A stretch of 64,000 bases of DNA from the NCBI GenBank assembly GCA_900540175.1, contig UQFG01000005.1:25121-89120 (forward strand), read 5' to 3'. The position numbers and the translations under genes are program-made. Position 1 is the stretch's first letter; every line of letters starts with the position of its first letter. Source of the stretch: an uncultured Mollicutes bacterium. GTDB lineage: Bacteria > Bacillota_I > Bacilli_A > Acholeplasmatales > Anaeroplasmataceae. This document shows, in pieces, positions 43,166 through 51,408 of this stretch. The notes beneath the pieces are model-generated. The model did no database searches. It was not told the DNA's origin and was given only the letters and a program-made list of their open reading frames with translations.

Positions 43166-44893
43166 GTGATTCGTTTTCAGAATAAAGAAAAAGTAACTCG
43201 GGAAATGGCCGATATAAAAAGAAAGACGACGGTTTGTTCTTGGGTGCGCTTGTTGTTGGCGGTTTTGGTCGTTTTTTTCGCGATTTGTTTTTTATCGCTT
43301 GAATTGTCGCTTCTTTATTTGATTCTATCTGTTTTTTTTCTGGCGCTGTTCATCGCTTTTACCGTATTGTCCAATCCGTTTTATCACCGATTGAAAATTT
43401 TAAAAAATCTGGAGAATGTTTATTTGAAACATGAAAACAGACGGAACGGTCATTATCAGAATTTCGGGGATGACGGCAGAGATTTTATTCTCTACGACGA
43501 TTATAAAATTTTGGATTTGGATTTATTGGGCCCTCGTTCGCTTTATCAGTATCTTTGTTCGGCCAAAACCAAAAAAGGTCGGGAGCAATTGGCCAAACAA
43601 CTGACTTCTCCGATTGAAAAAGAAGAGGAGTTTCGAAGCTGCGTTTCGCACATGGCAACCGATGAAAATCTTTTTCGGTTGGAGTCGACTCTTCTTGCCA
43701 TGTCCAAAGAGTTAAGCACTTCTGATGTGGATGAATGTTTGGGACAATTGGATCGCCGGTTTTCCTTCGGCAAAAAGATTTTAATAGGCGTTGCCATTTG
43801 TTATTTGCTGATCTTGGCAGCTGCCGTTTTCCTTTGGCAAATGAAGTGGCCGTTTTACTACCTAATTCTTTTTTTCTTTTTGAATTTTTTTCTTTGCCGC
43901 TTGTTGACCAAACACCCGTTATTTTCCATCAATGCAACCAAGTATGCCGATTTGCTGGCCGCTTACGAACAATTTGCCAACGATATTCTCGCCACGTCAT
44001 TTCATCATCCGTATTTCGAGGCCAAAAAAGCGAAAATCAAACGGGAATTGCCGGCATTGATTCGCATAAAAAAAATGATGGATATGCTTTCGTATCGAAA
44101 GAATTTTATCTTGAATTTTTTGGGAAACGGGCTGTTTTTTATGGATGTTTTGATCGGAATGCGTTACGATCGCGAGGCTTTGAAAATAACATCCGTCGAA
44201 GAAAGCATTCAGGCTATGGCGGAAATCGAAGTGATGCTGTCTTTTGCCAATATCGGTTTTGACAACGAAACGTATTGCAGCGGCAAAAAATCCGATAGGA
44301 TCTTGATTGATGCAGGATATCATCCACTGATTAAAAACTGTGTTCCCAATTCGTTTTCTTTTTCCGGCGGGGTGGTTTTAACCGGCAGCAATATGTCCGG
44401 TAAAACGACGTTTCAGCGGATGCTTGGAATCAATCAGATCTTATGGAATGCCGGATGTCTGGTTTGTGCCGCGCATTTCGAGGCACCTTTTCTGGAAGTG
44501 AAAACGTCGCTTCGGGCCAATGATTTGTTGCAGGAAGGAATTTCGACTTTCTATGCGGAAATCAAGCGGATGAAAGCGATTATGGATACGGCCAAAAAGA
44601 AGATTCCTTCTTTGGTGTTGGTAGATGAAATCTTCAAAGGAACCAATGCCAAAGACCGCATTGCAAGTTCCTTTGAAATCATGAAAACATTGCAACAATA
44701 TCCGGTCTTTTTCATTATTACGACACATGATTTCGAACTTTGCTCATTCCCTTTGATTACCAATTATCATTTTGACGAAAAATATGAAAACGATCAGATT
44801 TTCTTCGATTATAAAATCAAAAAAGGCAAAAGTACAACGACTAATGCCCGTTATTTGTTGAAGATGGCCGGTGTGTTAGAAAGTCTTGAATAA
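43166..44893 (+). CDS. Membrane-bound MutS-like ATPase
   Basis: 575 residues. Two hydrophobic pairs lie at about 22-62 and 208-250. A MutS core (domains III-like helical region, then the ATPase) fills the rest. Walker A is GSNMSGKTTF near residue 406; Walker B is LVLVDEIFKGTNAKDR, followed by FFIITTHDFELC. Mismatch-binding domains of true MutS are missing. Similar membrane MutS-like proteins are common in Bacillota with unknown function. The GTG at 43166 is preferred because GAAGGAGG lies seven bases upstream; a GTG at 43112 has none. Its 3' end overlaps the convergent HAD gene by 53 bases. Confidence 0.85.
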   Translation: MIRFQNKEKVTREMADIKRKTTVCSWVRLLLAVLVVFFAICFLSLELSLLYLILSVFFLALFIAFTVLSNPFYHRLKILKNLENVYLKHENRRNGHYQNFGDDGRDFILYDDYKILDLDLLGPRSLYQYLCSAKTKKGREQLAKQLTSPIEKEEEFRSCVSHMATDENLFRLESTLLAMSKELSTSDVDECLGQLDRRFSFGKKILIGVAICYLLILAAAVFLWQMKWPFYYLILFFFLNFFLCRLLTKHPLFSINATKYADLLAAYEQFANDILATSFHHPYFEAKKAKIKRELPALIRIKKMMDMLSYRKNFILNFLGNGLFFMDVLIGMRYDREALKITSVEESIQAMAEIEVMLSFANIGFDNETYCSGKKSDRILIDAGYHPLIKNCVPNSFSFSGGVVLTGSNMSGKTTFQRMLGINQILWNAGCLVCAAHFEAPFLEVKTSLRANDLLQEGISTFYAEIKRMKAIMDTAKKKIPSLVLVDEIFKGTNAKDRIASSFEIMKTLQQYPVFFIITTHDFELCSFPLITNYHFDEKYENDQIFFDYKIKKGKSTTTNARYLLKMAGVLESLE

Positions 44894-45602
44894 AATCGAC
44901 GGCACCGCCTTCGGAAGCGTTTTTTTCAGTGACCGCATCGCATTTTTCTTTTAAAGTGGCTGTTGCATTCTGCATGGCCACTTTTACTTTGCAGTGCCGC
45001 ATAAAGAAAAAATCGTTTAAATCGTTTCCGATGCCGATCAAAGGATCTTTTTTCAGCCGCAACAGCCAAGCTTCTTTGGAAGAATCGAAAACAGAGATTT
45101 TAAGAAGCGCACGGTTTTTGTCTTCGGCTACGTTTAAGACGAAGCAACCATGATCACGAATGTCTTTCGTGATTTTTTTAAGAACGGATTTGCTGACGGC
45201 CATCCATAAGCAAGAAGAATCGGTAAAATCGGAAACCAATCGCAAACTCCCTCCGGGGTAAAAAGTTTTGAGTCGTTCTTTATAGCAAAATACATCGCAT
45301 TGACCGTCTTTGATACTGTAAGCGGTATAGATAAAATCTTGATAAGTATGAAAAAGATGGTGTAAAAAAAGACCATCTAGCGGAAACTCTTCTAAGTTTC
45401 CTTGGTGGTAAAGCCGATTTTCCAGTGTGGAAACCAAAACAAGCGGGTACGCTTTTAATGCATCCATTTCGCAAAGCGGTCCGTTGCTTAAAATGACGAC
45501 GGTATGGCATTTGGCGATTTTTGCCAGGTTTTGTTTTGTTTTTGGGTTTAAGTAGCGATCGACGGACCATAATGTTTCGTCTAAATCCATGTATATTTCC
45601 AT
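44841..45602 (-). CDS. HAD-superfamily phosphatase (Cof/IIB-like)
   Basis: 253 residues. Motif I is MDLDETLW, motif II SNGP, and motif IV GIGNDLNDFFFM, with a Cof-type cap between. It should be a cytoplasmic phosphatase for a small sugar or coenzyme phosphate; the substrate is unknown. It is transcribed alone and its last 53 bases overlap the end of the MutS-like gene on the other strand, so both C-termini share DNA. The start at 45602 has GGGGA upstream. Confidence 0.87.
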   Translation of the reverse strand: MEIYMDLDETLWSVDRYLNPKTKQNLAKIAKCHTVVILSNGPLCEMDALKAYPLVLVSTLENRLYHQGNLEEFPLDGLFLHHLFHTYQDFIYTAYSIKDGQCDVFCYKERLKTFYPGGSLRLVSDFTDSSCLWMAVSKSVLKKITKDIRDHGCFVLNVAEDKNRALLKISVFDSSKEAWLLRLKKDPLIGIGNDLNDFFFMRHCKVKVAMQNATATLKEKCDAVTEKNASEGGAVDFIQDFLTHRPSSTNNGH

Positions 45603-45727
45603 AGAACAATCCCCTTTTTTCTTATTATCCCACGATGAGAAGTTATTTGCAAATAAATCTTTTAAAAACTTTTATTTTCGCCTGGATTATTATATAATAA
45701 AGGAATAAGGAAAAGAGGCGATTGCAG

Positions 45728-46657
45728 ATGATTCAAGGTTTGTTTTTATATCGTTTTTGGATTTTTAATCTTGATTTTTCGACGATCGCAAGTTTCTTGT
45801 TCGGAATCCTGATGGGAATTGTTTTGCTGCTGTTGTTTTATGTGTTGTTGGTGGTTTTGAGCCTTCATACCAAAAATTACGTTTTGAAACCGAAGAAAGA
45901 AGATTTAAACAGCGAAACGGTCAAAAAAATGATTGCCGATACCCAAGCTTCGTATAAAGATAAAACGTTGCGGGGTGATTTGGGAAGAGTGGCTTATTGT
46001 CAGCGTTTGGCAAAAGATTTGGCATACGGGATTGCGGTTTCCTTTTATCCCGACAGCAAACATCCGTTTTTGGAATTGTCTATCAATGAGTTGACCATGC
46101 TATCGACTTATATTACTAAGCGCGTGGACGAACTACTCAACCATCGCGGCATTCGAATGCTTCGCAAACTGAAGATTTCGACGATTGTGGATTTTACTAC
46201 GAAGAAAAAGCAGGTGGAAGATTCGAAAATTTATCAGACAACGGTGGCGGTCGGCGGAAAATTATCCAAAGTGAAATACGTTTTAAATGCGATTAATCCG
46301 CTCAATTGGGGACGGAAAATCATTTTGGATCAAGTAATGAATTTGATCATCAATCAGATTTGTTTGGTGGTTTTGGCGATTGTGGGGGAAGAAACGTATA
46401 AAATTTATTCCAAAAAAGTCTTCCATAAAGAAGTCAGTGTCGATACCGGCAGTGAGGCGTTCATCGAAGAAATGAGCCAAACGATCAAGGCAGCTGCCGA
46501 AGAGATGGAGTGGACGGATGAAACATCGGATCCCGTTTTTCATGATCGCGGGCTAAAACGGCGGTTATTGAAAACCTCAGAAGGGAAAAATATCTTTTTT
46601 CCGGTGGATGAAACCGTCGCTTTGAAAAAGAAAATCGAAAAGGAGCAAGTGGTATGA
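45728..46657 (+). CDS. Membrane protein of unknown function, partner of FtsK-like gene
   Basis: 309 residues. One strong membrane helix (about 18-48) near the N-terminus and a second hydrophobic stretch (about 203-225, NLIINQICLVVLAIVG). The rest is soluble and Lys-rich. Not recognised. The start is the ATG at 45728 behind AGAGGCGAT; TATAAT lies at 45693-45698. Its end overlaps the start of the FtsK/SftA-type gene (ATGA), so the two are translated together. As that translocase lacks its own membrane domain, this protein could tether it; this is inference. Confidence 0.72.
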   Translation: MIQGLFLYRFWIFNLDFSTIASFLFGILMGIVLLLLFYVLLVVLSLHTKNYVLKPKKEDLNSETVKKMIADTQASYKDKTLRGDLGRVAYCQRLAKDLAYGIAVSFYPDSKHPFLELSINELTMLSTYITKRVDELLNHRGIRMLRKLKISTIVDFTTKKKQVEDSKIYQTTVAVGGKLSKVKYVLNAINPLNWGRKIILDQVMNLIINQICLVVLAIVGEETYKIYSKKVFHKEVSVDTGSEAFIEEMSQTIKAAAEEMEWTDETSDPVFHDRGLKRRLLKTSEGKNIFFPVDETVALKKKIEKEQVV

Positions 46658-48804
46658 AGAAAACAAAATGGATCGTGGAAACAGAAGAAAAATTCGTCAT
46701 TCCGCAAATTCAATATGGATTCAATGATTTGATTCGCGGTCAGGCGAAATTCAAACGCAGTGAAATTGTATCCCCGATGCACGGTTCTCATGTCGTGGAT
46801 CGGATTCATTACGTGGATAACAGCGGCAAAGTTAATATCGATTACGGATATGATTTCGTTCGGGATGAAAAACATATTTCCGATGAAGAATTGATTCGGC
46901 GGCATGGCACGAAATACCATGAATTTACTTTTTTAAACGATCAGTTGACGGCCGAAGAAAAAAAGGGACTCGATTATTCTAAAAAAAGAAATGAAGAAAA
47001 AGCAGAACAGCCGGAACAAACAACCATTTTAAATAGTTTTTTTGAACAACCGGAAGAAATCAAAACGGAAGAACAACTGATTCCCAACGAACCGGTTTTA
47101 CCGCAAGACGAACAGACTGAATTTAAGATTCTATTATCGGATGAAGAAGACGAAACGTACGAATACAATACTTTTTCTGCGGATTTACCGAAACCGCAAC
47201 AAAAGACCGTTCCGTCCTTTTTCCATGTCGAAGAAGAACCGCTTGCCAAGATCGAAGATCTTTCTTATCAGAAACCAAAGCCGTTTGTTATGGAAGAAAA
47301 ACAACCGAAAGAAGTACGTACCGAAGAAACGATCCCGCTTAAAGAATCGCCGAAATCAAAGTACGAAGGATATGCGATTCCTTATGCGTCTTTATTTGCC
47401 AAAACGGATGAGGCATTGGAAGAATTGCCCGCTTGGTTAGAGGAAAAAAAGGAAATCATCAACCAGTCGTTAAAGGCTTTTTCCATTGACGGTGAAGTAA
47501 TCACCTACACCAAAGGGCCGGCGTTTACCCGTTATGAAATCATGTTGGCTCAAAACGTCAATGTAAAAAAAATCAACAGCATTTACGATAATATCCAGAT
47601 GGCTTTACAGGCGGTGTCGTTGCGGATCCAAGCGCCGATTCCGGGGAAAAATACCGTCGGTATCGAAGTCCCCAACGATAAGGCCGATATTGTTCAGTTC
47701 GGGGATATTTTAACGGATGAATACATTCAAAGTAAGAAGAATTTATTGGTCGCTTTAGGAAAGAATATAGATGGGACTCCGGTTTTTCAAAACATCATCG
47801 ACATGCCGCATGCGTTGATTGCCGGTGCGACGAAATCCGGAAAATCCGTTTGTATCAATACGTTGCTGGTGTCTCTTTTAATCAAAAATTCGCCGGATCA
47901 ACTGAAATTGATTTTGGTCGATCCGAAAAAAGTGGAATTGGCGTTTTATAATAATTTACCGCATTTGGCCACCCCGGTTATCGACGATCCGATGATTGCC
48001 ACCGAGGCGTTGATTTGGGCCGCCGACGAAATGGATCGCCGGTACGAAATTTTGGCAGCCGCTCGGGCCAGAAATATCGAAGAATACAATCGGCGCCGAC
48101 AGATGCGATCCGATCTTGAAAATCTTCCTTTCATCGTCATTATCGTCGATGAGTTCAACGATTTGATTATGCAATGCGGTGTCGAAGCCAATGCAGCCAT
48201 CATCCGATTGGCGCAAAAAGCGCGGGCAGCGGGTATTCACTTGATTTTGGCAACGCAGCGTCCGACGGTCAATGTCGTCAACGGAACCATTAAAGCCAAC
48301 ATTACGTGTCGAATCGCCTTTCGGGTGGCAACCGACAATGATTCGCGAATCATTTTGGATGAACAGGGTGCGGAAAGTCTTCTCGGTAGAGGCGATATGT
48401 TGATCAAAAACAACGGCTTGCCGGAACGGGTTCAAGGTGCGTATATTTCCGATGAGGAAATATCTTCGATCTGCGATTATATTTGCGATCGCTACGAACC
48501 GGATTTCTTGTTTACGCACGACGATTTAAAGAAAAAATCCAAGACAATGACTGCCTCCGGCGGAAAAGATGCGCTGCAAGAATCCGAAGAATTGTTGTAT
48601 CAAATTGCCGAATACTGTGTTTCATCCGGAACTTGTTCGATCAATTCCATTCAGACCAGTTTCGGGCTGGGCTTTAACCGAGCTTCCAGAATCGTGACGC
48701 TTTTAGAAGAACGGGGCATTGTTTCCCCTAAAAACGGCACGAAGGGAAGGGAAATTTTAGTGGATTCCTACCAACTCAAACAAATGTTTGACGATATCTT
48801 ATAA
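46654..48804 (+). CDS. Soluble DNA translocase of FtsK/SpoIIIE family (SftA type)
   Basis: 716 residues. No membrane segment: the first 260 residues are an N-terminal domain plus an acidic, Gln/Pro-rich linker. Then follow the alpha-beta motor with Walker A IAGATKSGKS (residues 389-398), Walker B FIVIIVDEFNDLIM and ATQRPTVNVVNG, and a C-terminal gamma winged helix (about 650-716, INSIQTSFGLGFNRASRIVTLLEERGIV) that reads orientation sequences. SftA in Bacillus is the soluble translocase that clears DNA from the septum before division. It is coupled to the upstream membrane-protein gene. Confidence 0.88.
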   Translation: MKKTKWIVETEEKFVIPQIQYGFNDLIRGQAKFKRSEIVSPMHGSHVVDRIHYVDNSGKVNIDYGYDFVRDEKHISDEELIRRHGTKYHEFTFLNDQLTAEEKKGLDYSKKRNEEKAEQPEQTTILNSFFEQPEEIKTEEQLIPNEPVLPQDEQTEFKILLSDEEDETYEYNTFSADLPKPQQKTVPSFFHVEEEPLAKIEDLSYQKPKPFVMEEKQPKEVRTEETIPLKESPKSKYEGYAIPYASLFAKTDEALEELPAWLEEKKEIINQSLKAFSIDGEVITYTKGPAFTRYEIMLAQNVNVKKINSIYDNIQMALQAVSLRIQAPIPGKNTVGIEVPNDKADIVQFGDILTDEYIQSKKNLLVALGKNIDGTPVFQNIIDMPHALIAGATKSGKSVCINTLLVSLLIKNSPDQLKLILVDPKKVELAFYNNLPHLATPVIDDPMIATEALIWAADEMDRRYEILAAARARNIEEYNRRRQMRSDLENLPFIVIIVDEFNDLIMQCGVEANAAIIRLAQKARAAGIHLILATQRPTVNVVNGTIKANITCRIAFRVATDNDSRIILDEQGAESLLGRGDMLIKNNGLPERVQGAYISDEEISSICDYICDRYEPDFLFTHDDLKKKSKTMTASGGKDALQESEELLYQIAEYCVSSGTCSINSIQTSFGLGFNRASRIVTLLEERGIVSPKNGTKGREILVDSYQLKQMFDDIL

Positions 48805-48819
48805 AAATGAGGGATACGA

Positions 48820-49722
48820 TTGAAAAAGTCAAAAAAATTAGAACTGAAAAACAGTTTGGAAAACAATGAATACGTTTTGGAAAACAACGAGTTTTTATTT
48901 CGGAAATTAATGTTCAATCCGCTTTTGCGGATCGGCGGGATGTTGATTTTACTGATCTTTTCGTTATTAAACAACGAACGCATCATCCATTTGGCTAAAA
49001 TCACATCCAATTCGCTGGTTTCCAATGAGTGGATGTTCGGTCCGGTTACCTATTATACGGTTTTAGGTGTGACGATCGGGCTTTGCCTTCTTACCTCGCT
49101 TGCGGTTGTTTTGGCAAAACCGCATTTGGATATGGCATCAATTTCCGTTTTAAGGACGACGTATAAAATTTTTTCCGTTTACGACCTAGTCGTTTTCATC
49201 TTATCGACGTTTGTCTGTTTGTTTTTCATTGTGATGATTTTATTGACGCCGTGCAATATCAGCGGCAATTCGATGAACAATACGTTTCAAGACGGCGATC
49301 GAGTTTTGATTTGGAACATCGGTTATCAGCCGGTTCGAAACGATGTGGTTGTTTTCGATGCGACCGACTATTCTTCTGCATCTTCTCAAACGTTTTTCAT
49401 CAAACGGATCATTGCCAAAGAAAACGATCGGATCGACTATCAAGTAAAAGATGCCCACAGCGGTTGGTTGTATGTCAACGATTTATATGTGCAGGAAGTA
49501 TTCAAATGGGAATACGAAAATCTTTATCCGGAGGGACTTTCTTTTTCCAATTCCTTTTTAATGCCCAAAGATAAAATCTTGGTGATGGGGGACAATCGCT
49601 CAAACAGTACGGATTCCAGGAGTTTCGGTTTGGTCGATGAAAAAGACATTGTCGGAAAAGTTTTGTTTCGGTTTTATCCGTTTCAGAAGATCGGAAACCC
49701 AAGCCCTGAAATCTTGCATTAA
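48820..49722 (+). CDS. Signal peptidase I with extended membrane region
   Basis: 300 residues with a TTG start. The catalytic dyad is Ser151 (ISGNSMNNTF) and Lys195 (FFIKRIIAKENDRI); the box GDNRSNSTDSRSFG follows. It cleaves signal peptides on the outer face of the membrane. Most Gram-positive type I peptidases have one membrane anchor and about 180 residues; here three hydrophobic segments (about 36-50, 74-99, 119-143) precede the catalytic domain. GAGGG lies before the start. It follows the FtsK-like gene by 15 bases. Confidence 0.9.
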   Translation: MKKSKKLELKNSLENNEYVLENNEFLFRKLMFNPLLRIGGMLILLIFSLLNNERIIHLAKITSNSLVSNEWMFGPVTYYTVLGVTIGLCLLTSLAVVLAKPHLDMASISVLRTTYKIFSVYDLVVFILSTFVCLFFIVMILLTPCNISGNSMNNTFQDGDRVLIWNIGYQPVRNDVVVFDATDYSSASSQTFFIKRIIAKENDRIDYQVKDAHSGWLYVNDLYVQEVFKWEYENLYPEGLSFSNSFLMPKDKILVMGDNRSNSTDSRSFGLVDEKDIVGKVLFRFYPFQKIGNPSPEILH

Positions 49723-49757
49723 GGAATAAAATTAGGTAAGTTTTGTTGGAGGTATTT

Positions 49758-50660
49758 ATGGATCAAAATAAAGAATCACCGAGATCGTATCAAAGTATTA
49801 TTTCCTGGTTTCCCGGACATATGGCCAAAGCCAAACGCGAAATCATGGAAAAAATCAAACAGGTCGATTTGATTTTGGAATTGAAAGATGCTCGAATTCC
49901 TTATTCGTCGACCAACCCTTTGATCGACGAAATCATCGGATCGAAGCCGCGCTTGATTTTACTGTGTAAAAGCAAAATGGCCGATCCTGCCATTACCGAA
50001 TTGTGGATTCGCTATTATAACGAACGGCATATTTTGGCGTTGGACATCGATTCGTTGGCCGGCTATCATCTTTCCTCCATCAAAAAATATTGCGAGATGG
50101 CTTTAAAGGAAGTTTTTGATAAACGAAAGAAAAAAGGTATCGTTTCTAAGTCCGTTAAGGCGATGATTTTGGGAATTCCCAATGTCGGTAAATCAACCCT
50201 CATCAATGCGCTGGCTCATCGCAAAGCCACGCTGACCGGTGATAAACCGGGGGTCACGAAAAGTCAGACTTGGATCAAAATCGATGCGGATTTCTTTATC
50301 ATGGATACCCCGGGCATTCTTTGGCCGAAGTTCGAAGATCCAAGTGTCGGTGTTAAATTGGCACTTTGCGGATCGATCAAAGATCAGATTCTCAATTTAG
50401 AAGAAATCGTTTTAGCCGGGATTGCGTATTTGAAAGAACATTATCCGACGTTGTTGCTGAAACGATATGGGATCGACGGAACCCATTTGACGGCGGATGA
50501 AATCCTCGACCGAATTGCTTTGAAACGCGGCTATTTATTAAAAGGTGGTCTGCCCGACCGCCAGCGAACCTATACGATGGTTATCAATGAATTACGAACA
50601 GTCAAGATAGGAGCGATCAGTTATGAACGACCAGAAGAAAGTGAATTTGTATCAATTTGA
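49758..50660 (+). CDS. rbgA: RbgA (YlqF)-type ribosome-assembly GTPase with altered G4 motif
   Basis: 300 residues, circularly permuted GTPase. The start WFPGHMAKAKREI and the C-terminal RNA-binding part match RbgA, which acts late in 50S assembly. G1 is GIPNVGKST, G3 is DTPG. The G4 motif, NKxD in the family, reads CKSK (residues 70-73, in LILLCKSKMAD), so the Asn and Asp that recognise guanine are missing. The start at 49758 follows TTGGAGG. It overlaps rnhB by 38 bases, an arrangement conserved in Bacillota. Confidence 0.9.
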   Translation: MDQNKESPRSYQSIISWFPGHMAKAKREIMEKIKQVDLILELKDARIPYSSTNPLIDEIIGSKPRLILLCKSKMADPAITELWIRYYNERHILALDIDSLAGYHLSSIKKYCEMALKEVFDKRKKKGIVSKSVKAMILGIPNVGKSTLINALAHRKATLTGDKPGVTKSQTWIKIDADFFIMDTPGILWPKFEDPSVGVKLALCGSIKDQILNLEEIVLAGIAYLKEHYPTLLLKRYGIDGTHLTADEILDRIALKRGYLLKGGLPDRQRTYTMVINELRTVKIGAISYERPEESEFVSI

Positions 50661-51291
50661 AGAAGAACTGTATGATGCCGGGTATCCTTTGATTTGCGGG
50701 GTGGATGAGGCCGGAAGAGGTCCTTTGGCCGGCCCCTTGGTCGTTGCCGCTTGCATCTTACCGCCTTTTTTGCGAATTGACGGGATCAACGATTCCAAAA
50801 AATTGACAGCGAAAAAAAGGGAAGAGTTGTATAAAATCATCATCAAAAACGCTTTGGCGTACGAAATCGTTTTTATCAAGGTCGACGAAATCGATCGGCT
50901 TAATATTTATCAGGCTACCAAAAAGGGGATGCTGGAGGCGATTGCTCGGTTGAAAACCGTACCCGATCATATTTTGATCGATGCGATGCCACTTGAGGAA
51001 TTGACGATTCCCCATACCTCGATTATTCACGGCGATGCCAGATGTGCCAGTGTTGCCGCCGCATCGATTTTAGCCAAAGTCAGCCGGGATCACTATATGG
51101 AAAAAATGGATATCAAGTATCCGAATTACGGATTTAAAAAGAACAAAGGATACGGGACAAAACTTCATTTACAGGCCCTTAAACAGTACGGTCCTTGCAA
51201 AATCCACCGCAAAACGTTCGCACCGGTTTCCAAATATTATTCGAGACAGTTGTCGTTTGATTTAGAAGAAAAAGAACATCAAGGTCAATAG
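50623..51291 (+). CDS. rnhB: Ribonuclease HII
   Basis: 222 residues. Active-site acids are in CGVDEAGRGPLAGP (Asp, Glu) and ILIDAMP, with HGDARCASVAAASILAKVSRD downstream. It removes RNA from RNA-DNA hybrids and single ribonucleotides from DNA. The start inside the end of rbgA follows TAGGAG. No dprA gene lies between it and topA, unlike in many Bacillota. Confidence 0.95.
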   Translation: MNDQKKVNLYQFEEELYDAGYPLICGVDEAGRGPLAGPLVVAACILPPFLRIDGINDSKKLTAKKREELYKIIIKNALAYEIVFIKVDEIDRLNIYQATKKGMLEAIARLKTVPDHILIDAMPLEELTIPHTSIIHGDARCASVAAASILAKVSRDHYMEKMDIKYPNYGFKKNKGYGTKLHLQALKQYGPCKIHRKTFAPVSKYYSRQLSFDLEEKEHQGQ

Positions 51292-51354
51292 ACTTTGATT
51301 TTTCTTTTTACCGCAAACTCGCATATTTTCCCATTGGTACGTGTAAAATAGAGA

Positions 51355-51383
51355 TTGACAATTTTAAAAAATTAGACTAAACT
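51355..51383 (+). promoter_or_regulatory. Promoter of topA
   Basis: TTGACA (51355-51360), 17 bases, TAAACT (51378-51383). Confidence 0.85.
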
Positions 51384-51408
51384 CATAAAATAGAAGGAGG
51401 AAAGCCGA

